A stretch of 31,163 nt of DNA from a virus: the IMG/VR virus record IMGVR_UViG_3300032285_001722, positions 1 through 31,163 of that record; one strand, given 5' to 3'. The notes under the pieces were generated by a model. The model was not told the DNA's origin. It was given only the letters and a program-made list of their open reading frames with translations, and did not search any database. A program made the translations under genes and the position numbers. Shown here piece by piece: positions 12,534 to 21,639 of the stretch. The stretch's first letter is position 1. Every line of letters starts with the position of its first letter.

Positions 12534-13787
12534 ATGCCACTTAATTACTTTACAGGTTCAGCCGCATCAGTTAACTGGTCTGCTACATCATCTTGGACAT
12601 TAGGTAGAATACCTACTTCTGTTGATGGTGATACGGCATACTTTGGACCTACAAGTCCAACTTGTTCTTTTGATGTTAGTAATGGTACTTGCTATAATTT
12701 TGATATTTCAACATATAATAGAACATTTACTCTGCTTCAAAGCCTTTTTATATATGGCACATATTCTAACTTTGGTTCTGGTGTAATGAAATTTAATGCT
12801 AGTTCTGGTCTTCCAGGTTCTTTGATAACATTTATGGGTACTTGTAGTATAACTTCTAATGGATATGTTTTTAAGAGAGAAGGTAATAATAATCCAGGTA
12901 CATTAAGATTTGGATATAACTCTGTTTCTACTACAATAACTCTTTTAGATCAATTTGAGGCAACAAATATAACGGTGTCACCACAAACAGGTACACCTAC
13001 TACTACATTTAATGGAGCTACTTTATCTGTAAGAGAAAGTTTTACTACAACTACTAATGGTGTTGTTAGTGGAACTTCTAATATACAATTAAGAGCAACG
13101 GCTTCAAGTACAACTACAACTATGAATACTGCTACAAATCCTATATCTAATAGTATTTATGTTAATAGTCCAGGTATAGTAAATATAACAACTTTAATTA
13201 TGTTAAGTAATAATAATACTTTTAGGTATATTAGTGGTAGTTTAAGTATAACTTCGTTTTCAATACAACCGAATAATTCAACATTTACTTATGATAATTC
13301 AGCAAATACATTAATAAATACCACTACTTTTGCTGTTAATAGTAATAACCCTATGACTTTTAGTTGTGTATATCCACTGAATACAACTACATTAACTATG
13401 AACGGTGGTGGTGGTTCAACTACAACTAACTATTTTATTTATGGTGGATTTAGTTGCTCTACTTTTACATCTACTAATGGTAACTCTAATACAAATTTAA
13501 TTATATCATTAAATCCTACCAGTTCATATTTTATTAACGGTAGTTTTAATTGTAATAGTTTTTTAAGTTTAACAAGAACTGAATTCAAATCAACCGCATC
13601 AACAGCCTCTTTAATAATAAACTATAATGCTACTCAAACTATATTTGATACTTATTTTACTAATATAGATGCTTCTGGTGGTGCTACAATATTACCATAT
13701 TTAAAATTTGCTACATTAAGTAGCACATCAAATATATTAGATTTAAAATCTTGGTATATAATGAATAATCAAATACAAATAAACTAA
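12534..13787 (+). CDS. Beta-rich fibre/adhesin-like virion protein (paralogue A)
   Basis: The 417-residue protein is dominated by Ser, Thr and Asn, with strand-turn repeats that suggest a beta-solenoid. The N-terminal about 70 residues (NWSATSSWTLGRIPT, then CSFD...GTCYNFDIS.YNRTF) match the start of the next gene (13787-15382), so the two are paralogues sharing an N-terminal attachment domain. It lacks a signal peptide, fitting a virion protein. Likely a tail fibre or capsid decoration used in host or mucus adhesion. The downstream gene starts at its stop codon (TAATG). Confidence 0.68.
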   Translation: MPLNYFTGSAASVNWSATSSWTLGRIPTSVDGDTAYFGPTSPTCSFDVSNGTCYNFDISTYNRTFTLLQSLFIYGTYSNFGSGVMKFNASSGLPGSLITFMGTCSITSNGYVFKREGNNNPGTLRFGYNSVSTTITLLDQFEATNITVSPQTGTPTTTFNGATLSVRESFTTTTNGVVSGTSNIQLRATASSTTTTMNTATNPISNSIYVNSPGIVNITTLIMLSNNNTFRYISGSLSITSFSIQPNNSTFTYDNSANTLINTTTFAVNSNNPMTFSCVYPLNTTTLTMNGGGGSTTTNYFIYGGFSCSTFTSTNGNSNTNLIISLNPTSSYFINGSFNCNSFLSLTRTEFKSTASTASLIINYNATQTIFDTYFTNIDASGGATILPYLKFATLSSTSNILDLKSWYIMNNQIQIN

Positions 13788-15382
13788 TGGCTACAATAAC
13801 ATTTTTAGGTACGACTATATCTAACTGGTCTGCTACATCTTCTTGGTCTACTGGTACTATACCTACTCTTGGTGATTTAGTTATATTTACCTCATCATCA
13901 GCTACTTGCTCGTTAAATACTATTGGTACTTGTTCGGCTATTGACTTTTCTAACTATAATAAACAATTTAGATTTAATGCTAATATCCTGTATGTTTATG
14001 GCACTGTAAGTTTTGGACCTAATATGGGTTATTCTTTTTCTACCTCTACAACTACATACAATTTATATCAATTAACTAATACTACATCAAATGTTAATTT
14101 AAGCATAATAAGTAATGGTGCTACGGTAGGTGTGCCTTTTGTAATATATGGTGGTAATTTAACTACTACACATAATATAACAGGTAATTTAAATATGACC
14201 GAAAATCTTTCTGTAAGTGCTGGTGGTGGTGCTATAACACAAGTAGTTAATGGTTCAACTATAAGTTGCTCTAAAAGTCTTAATTTTAATAATGTAGGTG
14301 GTAATTCATCAGCAAGTGGTACAACTGGTTCAGCTACATTTTTAATGACTGGTACAGGTAATCTTGTTTATGCTGGTGGTAATACTAATGGTTTAGGTAA
14401 TTCTTTAACTATAAATACATCTGGTACTATTACATTAACATCTACATTTTATATTAAAAATAATCTAAACTGGATTTCTGGTAATGGCACTGGTGCTTTT
14501 AACTTCTTATGGATTGGTGCTGGTACATTTACTAATATACCATTTAATAGCGGCACTTATGCTGCTTTTGGTATAGGCACTAATGGTGCTAACGGTATAG
14601 TCACATTATCAAATGATTTTTATACCGTAAGACAAATTAGTACTTCTGGTGGTCAATTAAATACAGGCAACATTTATACTTATGGTGGATTAAGTAATGC
14701 TAATAATACTTTGAGTGGTTCGTCATTAATAACTATAACAGGTACAAGTTCATCCTCTTCTGCTACTATTAATGCCTCTACTAACTATAATTTAAATACA
14801 GTAATTAATACACCTGGTATAGTTGCTTTATCTGGTATATGGGGTGGTTCTACTTTTGTTTATACAGCAGGTAATGTTAACCCAACAACTTTTACGGTAG
14901 CAGGTGCTAGTTCAACAATAACTATGCCTTCAAGTAAATTTACAACGGTAAGTATAGGTACTTTAAATCAAACAATAAGTTTATTATCAAATTGGAATAT
15001 GACTACTTTATTGCTTGGTAGTAGTAATGTAACTTTTACTGGTTCTAATGTATGGACTACTGATTTATTCAATAATGTATCTACTTCTGCTATTAATATT
15101 TTAACTTTAAAAGAAGGTTTAACTTATTCAATAAATACTTCATTTGTTATAACACCACAATCTTATAATAGTAATATAACTATTCAATCAGGTTTATCTG
15201 GCTCTTATACAAATTTATATACAGCACCAGGTGCGACTCAAACAATAAATAGTATATTATTTAAAGATGTTAATAATGTAGGAACACCTTTGTGGGTATA
15301 TAACCCTACATATTCTAACTCTACTAATATATGGCCCTTAAATTGGCTATCAGTACAACAAACAACTATATCTGGATTTTAA
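13787..15382 (+). CDS. Beta-rich fibre/adhesin-like virion protein (paralogue B)
   Basis: The 531-residue paralogue of the preceding gene has the same N-terminal pattern (NWSATSSWSTGTIPT, D-x-V-x-F, C-S-L-N, GTCSAIDFSNYNKQF) and a longer Gly/Thr/Asn-rich body with irregular beta-solenoid repeats. The C-terminal 60 residues (around 470-531, NITIQSGLSGSYTNLYT and ILFKDVNN) also resemble the end of paralogue A. The start overlaps the stop of paralogue A by one base, so the two are probably made together, perhaps forming a heteromeric fibre or giving two receptor ranges. Confidence 0.68.
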   Translation: MATITFLGTTISNWSATSSWSTGTIPTLGDLVIFTSSSATCSLNTIGTCSAIDFSNYNKQFRFNANILYVYGTVSFGPNMGYSFSTSTTTYNLYQLTNTTSNVNLSIISNGATVGVPFVIYGGNLTTTHNITGNLNMTENLSVSAGGGAITQVVNGSTISCSKSLNFNNVGGNSSASGTTGSATFLMTGTGNLVYAGGNTNGLGNSLTINTSGTITLTSTFYIKNNLNWISGNGTGAFNFLWIGAGTFTNIPFNSGTYAAFGIGTNGANGIVTLSNDFYTVRQISTSGGQLNTGNIYTYGGLSNANNTLSGSSLITITGTSSSSSATINASTNYNLNTVINTPGIVALSGIWGGSTFVYTAGNVNPTTFTVAGASSTITMPSSKFTTVSIGTLNQTISLLSNWNMTTLLLGSSNVTFTGSNVWTTDLFNNVSTSAINILTLKEGLTYSINTSFVITPQSYNSNITIQSGLSGSYTNLYTAPGATQTINSILFKDVNNVGTPLWVYNPTYSNSTNIWPLNWLSVQQTTISGF

Positions 15383-15400
15383 AAAATAAAAATAAAAATA

Positions 15401-15409
15401 TAATATATA
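15401..15409 (+). promoter_or_regulatory. TAATATATA start-proximal motif
   Basis: TAATATATA, then CATT, then the ATG at 15414 of the ATP-grasp-like gene. Same spacing as the copies at 12277 and 17358. Confidence 0.5.
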
Positions 15410-15413
15410 CATT

Positions 15414-16712
15414 ATGAGATTAAAGTTTAATAAGTTTAAAGCCGAAGCAGAAATGTCGGTGTGTGTAGTTGACAACATAGGTGGCTGCTACATCAATGTA
15501 GCGCAAGCTCTTTCTAAAGTTTTTAAGAAAGTTTATTACCACTCTGTCAACCAAAATCCATTCCCTATGATTAGTATGCAATCAATTGGTACTGGTTATA
15601 ATAATATAGAAAGAGTAAATGAGTTCTGGTCTAATATTGACCTTTTTGATATTATAATCTTTCCTGATATTTATTTTATGGATTGGGGTAATCATTTAAG
15701 AAAGATGGGTAAATTAGTTTGGGGTGGTTGTCCTTCTGAACAATTAGAAACAGATAGACACATTTTTAAAGACGAATTAGCATCTAAAAATATGGCTGTT
15801 GCACCAACAAAATATATTGTAGGTATAACAAACTTAATTAATTATTTAAAGACAACAGAAAATAAATGGTTAAAGATTTCTTATTTTAGAGGTAATATGG
15901 AGACATTTCATCATATCAATATGAATCAATCTGCTATATGGTTAGAATCATTGAAAGTAAGTATGGGACCTTTAGGTCAAAATATAGAATTTATTGTTGA
16001 AGATTCAATTGAAAGTGTAGCAGAAGTTGGTTATGATGGTTTTACAGTTAATGGTTTAATGACTAATAATCAAATTTGGGGTATTGAAACTAAAGATTGT
16101 TCTTATATTGGTACTGGTACAACTAAAGATTTAACACCTAAACCAGTTCAAGAAATAAACAATAATTATCAATCTATTTTACAGAAATATCATCACATTG
16201 GTTTCTATTCTAATGAAATAAGAGTAGGTAAAGATGGTAAAAACTACTATACAGACGCTGCTATGAGAGCAGGTTCACCGCCATCAGCAACTTATTTAGA
16301 TTTAATTTCTAATTGGAATGAAATAATTGTTGCTGGTTGTAAAAATGAGTTAGTTGAACCAAAGTTTGCTGCTAAATATGGTTGTGAGTTGATATTAAAG
16401 TCTAATTATTGTTATAAAAATTATTTACCTATCACTATTCCAGACGAATATAGAGATAATGTTAAGTTAAAAGGTTCATTTAGATATAATAATCAAGATT
16501 TTATTGTACCATTTGACCAAGGTGGTGTTATGGAAATGGACGCATTTGGTTCTGTTGTCGTTATAGGTGATAGTGTAGATGCTATTTTAAGTCAAGCCAT
16601 TAAGATAGCAGACTCACTTGAAGCATATGGATTAAATTATGATAAAGATGCTTTAAATCGCACTAAAAAGTCTATTAATGATATAACAACAACACTTAAT
16701 GTTAAGTTTTAA
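15414..16712 (+). CDS. ATP-grasp-like ligase (phosphoribosylglycinamide-synthetase-like)
   Basis: A 432-residue, soluble, enzyme-like protein among fibre genes. The N-terminal part (about 15-100) looks like a pre-ATP-grasp alpha/beta domain (MSVCVVDNIGGCYINVAQAL, then DIIIFPD). Residues about 105-330 follow the GARS/carboxylase ATP-grasp pattern: a LETDRHIFKDELASKNMAVA segment, WLKISYFRGNMET, a strand FIVEDSI, then the FYSNEIRVGKDGKNYYTDAAMR region with candidate metal ligands E268 and D281. The C-terminal third is likely the lid/biotin-carboxylase-C-like part. Members of this fold join a carboxylate to an amine with ATP. The substrate here is unknown; modification of a virion protein or a host metabolite is possible. 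The start could also be M14. Confidence 0.68.
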   Translation: MRLKFNKFKAEAEMSVCVVDNIGGCYINVAQALSKVFKKVYYHSVNQNPFPMISMQSIGTGYNNIERVNEFWSNIDLFDIIIFPDIYFMDWGNHLRKMGKLVWGGCPSEQLETDRHIFKDELASKNMAVAPTKYIVGITNLINYLKTTENKWLKISYFRGNMETFHHINMNQSAIWLESLKVSMGPLGQNIEFIVEDSIESVAEVGYDGFTVNGLMTNNQIWGIETKDCSYIGTGTTKDLTPKPVQEINNNYQSILQKYHHIGFYSNEIRVGKDGKNYYTDAAMRAGSPPSATYLDLISNWNEIIVAGCKNELVEPKFAAKYGCELILKSNYCYKNYLPITIPDEYRDNVKLKGSFRYNNQDFIVPFDQGGVMEMDAFGSVVVIGDSVDAILSQAIKIADSLEAYGLNYDKDALNRTKKSINDITTTLNVKF

Positions 16713-16866
16713 TGCCGGCACAATAAACTCTTACTGCGTCTTCGCCAACTGGTAGTTGTGTTGCTCGCCGCTACAAGAATTATGTGAAGGTAAGGTGAAT
16801 AGTAATAATTAATAATAATATATATCATTATAGTGTGGCTCACTTATAAAATTAAAAAAAAACAAT
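16713..16866. other. Intergenic GC-rich island and AT-rich leader
   Basis: The left part (16713-16795) is markedly richer in G and C than anything nearby, with GCCGGC and a small CAACT-GGT-AGTTG hairpin (about 16747-16759), but encodes no convincing peptide. The right part (from about 16800) is AT-rich with AATAATATATATCATTAT, then a weak AGTG/CACT hairpin and the A-rich leader of the next gene. No T-run terminator and no tRNA-like fold were seen. Confidence 0.4.
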
Positions 16867-17352
16867 ATGCCAGAAAATAAGATACAACATAACGAATTAT
16901 ATAAAGCACTTAGAAAGATAGGTACTGAATCTGTCCAATTCTTAACACAATTGTTAACAGAAGAAGGACATTACGCTACTGGTAATTTAATCAAATCATT
17001 AGATTATGATGTTATTAAAGATGTAGATGATTTATTATTAAAGTTAACTGGTGCTGATTATTTTAAATATGTAGATAATGGTAGAAAGCCTGGTAAACAA
17101 CCACCAATAAAACCTATTCTATCGTGGGTTAAACATAAACATATAAAGTTTAAAAATTATAGTGATAAACAAACAGCATTTGTAATAGCAAGAAGTATAG
17201 GTAAGAAAGGTATAAAACCATTACACGCAACAGACAAATTAATAAATAATATAATACAAAAAAAGACACAATTATTATTAAATGCGTCAGCACAAGACAT
17301 AGGTCTATATTTAGATAAAATAATAAATGACTTTAATAAAAAACAAGAATAA
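16867..17352 (+). CDS. HK97 gp10-like neck/tail completion protein
   Basis: The 161-residue protein has the gp10-like pattern: an N-terminal helix (KALRKIGTESVQFLTQLL), a central Y-x-x-Y-V-D-N-G-R-K-P-G-K-x-P-P motif at about residues 67-81, then ILSWVKHKHIKF, and an I-A-x-x-I-x-x-K-G-I-K-P segment near 112-123. Proteins of this family join the head to the tail terminator. It is separated from the connector at 916-1515 by much of the genome, while its usual partner, the tail terminator-like domain, sits at 10390-12270, upstream of the fibre genes. Confidence 0.78.
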   Translation: MPENKIQHNELYKALRKIGTESVQFLTQLLTEEGHYATGNLIKSLDYDVIKDVDDLLLKLTGADYFKYVDNGRKPGKQPPIKPILSWVKHKHIKFKNYSDKQTAFVIARSIGKKGIKPLHATDKLINNIIQKKTQLLLNASAQDIGLYLDKIINDFNKKQE

Positions 17353-17357
17353 AAATA

Positions 17358-17366
17358 TAATATATA
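17358..17366 (+). promoter_or_regulatory. TAATATATA start-proximal motif
   Basis: TAATATATA, then GAAT, then the ATG at 17371. The motif lies only 5 bp after the previous stop codon, so it is a start-proximal signal within an operon. Confidence 0.5.
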
Positions 17367-17370
17367 GAAT

Positions 17371-18822
17371 ATGGCAATAGCAAACGTAACATTAGTTACA
17401 ACACCAAATTTATTGAGTCCTGTAAATGATATATGGGGCAATTATTATTATTTAAGTTCAGCACAATCTAGTTTAACTAATTTTAAATATCTAACTAGAT
17501 TACAAGCGTTTAATAATTTTTCTGCTTATATAGTTACTGAATCACAACCACCTAGACCTACAACAGGTTATGGTTTATATTCACCATACAAAACATTATT
17601 AACAGGTTTATCTTATGATATAAATTTACGATTAACAGGCGCTACAACTTGTCCTAATTCTTTAACAAATTATAGAATAAATTATGGATTAGAATATAAT
17701 CCAGGTTTAACAATTTCGTCTGTTTTACAAGTTTTACCAGGTAATAATTTCGGATTTAGTTGCTCTTCAACAACTAATTTAGTCGTTGGTGATTTAATTA
17801 CTATACAATCTCAAAATCCATATTATAATGGTCAATCAACTATTATTCAAATTTTAGGTTCAAGTTCATTTGCTACTAACTTAACATTTACAACTGCTTC
17901 TAACGTATCAACCGGAAATATAACTGATGTTCAAAGATATATTACTAACTCAAATATTTACTGGGCTTATAATGGTGTTAGACAATATGGTAATCAAAAT
18001 ATAAACTACTTCAATTTAATTGTTCAGGGTTTAGTCCCAGGCGTTACAAGCTCAACACAATTTTTAACTGATTATCCAACAACAAGTGCTACAAATGCTA
18101 AATATATTTTACCAAATCAACAAGAAAATTTATCAGTCTTTTTACAAAATGTAGGATTTTCTTATTCATCTGGTTTTGTTAAATATACTTATTATAATTC
18201 AACAGGTGCTACATTATCAACTAATAGTGTAACATTTTCTACGGTTAATGCTGGTGACGTTCAGAGATGGGACATACCAGTTGGAACAAATTATATCTCA
18301 ACTTTACCTTCTTATCCTTTAACAACATCATATTATAGTGTTCAATTACATAGATCGGCGGCACCTTCTATAAGATATAGCGAGATAAGATATTTTTATA
18401 TAGATACATCTTGTTCGTTATATACTAATGTTAGAGTAATGTGGTTGAATACTTATGGTGCGTTTGATTATTTTAACTTTAGATTAGATGATAAACAAAC
18501 TTATAATATAGTTAGAAATGAATATAAACAAGAATTATCACCAACATATAATACTGGTGATAGACAGAGAACTGCTTTAAGTCAAAAAGTAACAGAGCAG
18601 CATACTATAAATACTAACTTTATTAGTGAAGATAATTATGCCTTTTTAGGAAATTTATTTACAAGTCCAGAGGTTTATATAGTTGATGAAACATCTTTAT
18701 TGGCATATCCTATAATTATTGTTGATTCATCTTATGAATTCAAAACAGCAAATAGAGATAAATTATTTAATTTAACAATAACTTACGAAACAAGTTATGA
18801 TTATGAAACACAAAATCAATAA
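17371..18822 (+). CDS. Tail tip / distal tail structural protein
   Basis: The 483-residue beta-rich protein has a C-terminal region resembling distal tail proteins of Bacteroidota phages: RVMWLNTYGAFDYFNFRLDD (about 353-372), an N-I-V-R-N-E-Y-K segment, then TEQHTINTNFISEDNYAFL and a C-terminal beta hairpin. The N-terminal about 340 residues are Ser/Thr/Asn/Tyr-rich and may carry carbohydrate-binding or fibre-attachment domains. The next gene starts 5 bp downstream and encodes a partner of the tail tip. Likely at the baseplate, between the tape measure end and the fibres. Confidence 0.68.
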   Translation: MAIANVTLVTTPNLLSPVNDIWGNYYYLSSAQSSLTNFKYLTRLQAFNNFSAYIVTESQPPRPTTGYGLYSPYKTLLTGLSYDINLRLTGATTCPNSLTNYRINYGLEYNPGLTISSVLQVLPGNNFGFSCSSTTNLVVGDLITIQSQNPYYNGQSTIIQILGSSSFATNLTFTTASNVSTGNITDVQRYITNSNIYWAYNGVRQYGNQNINYFNLIVQGLVPGVTSSTQFLTDYPTTSATNAKYILPNQQENLSVFLQNVGFSYSSGFVKYTYYNSTGATLSTNSVTFSTVNAGDVQRWDIPVGTNYISTLPSYPLTTSYYSVQLHRSAAPSIRYSEIRYFYIDTSCSLYTNVRVMWLNTYGAFDYFNFRLDDKQTYNIVRNEYKQELSPTYNTGDRQRTALSQKVTEQHTINTNFISEDNYAFLGNLFTSPEVYIVDETSLLAYPIIIVDSSYEFKTANRDKLFNLTITYETSYDYETQNQ

Positions 18823-18827
18823 TAAAA

Positions 18828-21638
18828 ATGACAAGATACGAATTAATAGTTGATATAAATGGATATACTGGCGTAAGTGGATTATCTACTATAAATATAG
18901 TATATGGTGGTTACGCTTGGGCAGTTGGTAATACATTTTCTATTGGAACTACTGGTGCTGTTGGTGTTGTAACAGGAGTAACAACACCAACTGGTACTGG
19001 TTTTAGATTTGAGATAATATCTGTTGATAGTAGTAATGGTATAATTGCAACAAATTTAGTTACTGGTGGTTCTGGTTATGTTGCTGGCTCTTATTTTTTA
19101 GTTGATGGTGGTGTAGGTTCATATGGAGAAATTTTAACCGTTGATGGTTCAGGTGCTGTCTTAACATATAATATATTAACACCTGGTTCAGGTTATGTTT
19201 TAAATGATATTGATATAGTTTATATACAAAGTTCAGTTACAAGTGCGGATGTAATAATATCTGGTGTAGGTTACACAACTGGTATAACATATGCTACAAG
19301 CGGTGTTGGATTTTCATTAACTGTTAGTGGAGTAACTTTAAATATTATTAAAAATCAATATTTAGATACTTATGATGATATAGGTATTGCTTTAAATTAT
19401 CAAATTTCAGATATAAATGATATAAGCACTAGTAATACTTCTTATTCTAAAACAATTAATTTACCTGATACAAAATTAAATAGAACAACATTTGAATATA
19501 TTTTTGGTTTAAATAGTTATTCTACGTTTGATCCAACAAAGAAAAGTAGATGTTGGATTGTAAAAGATACTTCAACTCAATTTACAGGTTATATACAATT
19601 AACTAATATAATTTATAATAGAAAGACTAATAAGAATGAATATCAAGTGACTATCTATGCTGATAATGATACTTTATGGACTAATATAGGTGAAAAATAT
19701 TTAAGTGATTTAAACTTAAATTCTTATAACCATACTTATACAAATACTAATGTAATTAATTCTTGGAATAATAATTATTCTTCTGGTTATTATTATCCAT
19801 TAATAGATTATGTAGGAAATATGGATTATAATTTAGTAAGTGGTGCTTCTTCGTCTTTAAATATTTTTAATTTTAAACCAGCGATTTATACTAAGGTTAT
19901 ATTAGATCAAATATTCATAGAAGCAGGTTATACATATACATCAGATTTCTTAAATTCTTCTTTGTTTAAGAATTTAGTTATACCATTAAATAATGCTTCT
20001 TTAATACCTACTTTAATAACTCCTATTATATCATCAGCCTCGGTATTATCATCATTTAAATCAAATGTAGACGTAAATACGAATAGTAGACAGCCTATAA
20101 GTTCTTCATCAACCGCAACTCAAGAAGTTGCTTGGAACTCATTTGCTGCGAATATTAATATATATAATCCTAATGGTTATTATAACACCACAACTCACGA
20201 ATATATCCATAATAACACTGACTTATTTTATGAAAATATAACTATCAATTTGGATATAGTACTAAATAATGGTGCATATTCAACAACAACAGCACCTTGG
20301 ACACAAGCTATAGATGATGTTTATATTATGATTAGAAGAAGTTATACATCATCTGGATCATTAGTACCAGGCTGGACAGATACACCTAGTTTAACCCAGT
20401 TAATAACACCAGATGTAAATGGTACTCCAATTAATAATGGTGTATTTCCTGCTATATCAATTAATGGTACTTATAATTATTCTTTAAGAAATGCTATAAA
20501 TGACAATGTAGTATCAATAACAGCTACTGGATCTAACTTCCTAATAACAGGAGTTATAACAAGTGATAATCTTATAACTAATCCATTAAGAAATGGTGAA
20601 GCTGTAAGAGTATATTTTTATAGAGGACCTTATCTAAGACCAGTTTCAGGATCTCCAGTATATCCGACAACTAAATTAACTACAACTCATTATACATCAG
20701 TATCATATAATCCAAATATATTAGTATCTGGTTCATATTTAACTATGAATAATATTGTACCTAATAATGTTAAACAAAGAGACTTCTTATCTTCAATTGT
20801 TAAAATGTTTAATCTTTATATTGAACCAGATAAATTAAAATCCAATAGCTTTAGAATCGAACCAAGAGATACATATTATTCTAAATATAAAGTAATAAAG
20901 AATTGGAGTAAAAAATTAGACGTGTCGCAACCTATTGATAGCCAAATTGCTTCTAATACACAGAATAGAAAGAATATTTTTAGTTATAAAGCAGATAAAG
21001 ATTTTTATAATACGGTTTATACTAATGAAACTTCTCAAATATTCGGTCAATATGAGTGGGATATTAACAATGATTTCATTTCAAGTGAAAAAAAGATAGA
21101 ACCTATATTTAGTCCAACACCTTTAGATCAATTATTGGGTAGTAATAATATTTATATACCAACTATTATAAATAATAATGCGTCTACATCAACTAGTAAT
21201 GGTATGAACATAAGAATTTTATATAAAAATATATTATCTTTACCTACTAGTGAGCATTTTTATTATAATTCAACAAATTATAATTTTTATCCTTATGCTG
21301 GTCCTTTTGATAACCCATTAAATCCAAATATATCATTAAATTATGGACAAATTGCGACATTTTATCCTAATTTTAATGATACTATTAATAATTTATTCTA
21401 TGGTTATTGGCAAGATACTATGCAAGAGTTAAGTGATCCAACATCAAGAATAGTTACAGCTTATTTTTATTTAAATTCTGTTGATATATCACAATTTTAT
21501 TTTAGTGATTTAATATTCTTTACGTTAGATGGACAAGATGGATATTATAGAGTGAATAAAATTATAGATTATGACCCATCATCAACAAACTCAACCAAAG
21601 TTGAGTTGTTGAAAACAAAATATTACAGCATAAATTAA
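18828..21638 (+). CDS. Large baseplate/tail hub protein with N-terminal Gly-rich repeats
   Basis: A 936-residue virion protein. Residues about 20-165 contain repeats of the type GGSGYVAGSYFLVDGG / PGSGYVLNDI, a short beta module found in phage structural proteins. From about residue 180 it shows the Bacteroidota tail-hub pattern: ALNYQISDINDISTSNTSYS, K-T-I-N-L-P-D-T-K-L-N, YIFGLNSYSTFDP, TGYIQLTNI, YADNDTLWTNI and a following YNHTY. Residues about 655-760 (QRDFLSSIVKMFNLYIEPDK) and a later SYKADKDFYN segment resemble hub domains. The likely role is closing the tail tube and organising the receptor-binding complex. It is translated almost coupled with the neighbours (5 bp and 1 bp gaps). Confidence 0.72.
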   Translation: MTRYELIVDINGYTGVSGLSTINIVYGGYAWAVGNTFSIGTTGAVGVVTGVTTPTGTGFRFEIISVDSSNGIIATNLVTGGSGYVAGSYFLVDGGVGSYGEILTVDGSGAVLTYNILTPGSGYVLNDIDIVYIQSSVTSADVIISGVGYTTGITYATSGVGFSLTVSGVTLNIIKNQYLDTYDDIGIALNYQISDINDISTSNTSYSKTINLPDTKLNRTTFEYIFGLNSYSTFDPTKKSRCWIVKDTSTQFTGYIQLTNIIYNRKTNKNEYQVTIYADNDTLWTNIGEKYLSDLNLNSYNHTYTNTNVINSWNNNYSSGYYYPLIDYVGNMDYNLVSGASSSLNIFNFKPAIYTKVILDQIFIEAGYTYTSDFLNSSLFKNLVIPLNNASLIPTLITPIISSASVLSSFKSNVDVNTNSRQPISSSSTATQEVAWNSFAANINIYNPNGYYNTTTHEYIHNNTDLFYENITINLDIVLNNGAYSTTTAPWTQAIDDVYIMIRRSYTSSGSLVPGWTDTPSLTQLITPDVNGTPINNGVFPAISINGTYNYSLRNAINDNVVSITATGSNFLITGVITSDNLITNPLRNGEAVRVYFYRGPYLRPVSGSPVYPTTKLTTTHYTSVSYNPNILVSGSYLTMNNIVPNNVKQRDFLSSIVKMFNLYIEPDKLKSNSFRIEPRDTYYSKYKVIKNWSKKLDVSQPIDSQIASNTQNRKNIFSYKADKDFYNTVYTNETSQIFGQYEWDINNDFISSEKKIEPIFSPTPLDQLLGSNNIYIPTIINNNASTSTSNGMNIRILYKNILSLPTSEHFYYNSTNYNFYPYAGPFDNPLNPNISLNYGQIATFYPNFNDTINNLFYGYWQDTMQELSDPTSRIVTAYFYLNSVDISQFYFSDLIFFTLDGQDGYYRVNKIIDYDPSSTNSTKVELLKTKYYSIN

Positions 21639-21639
21639 T

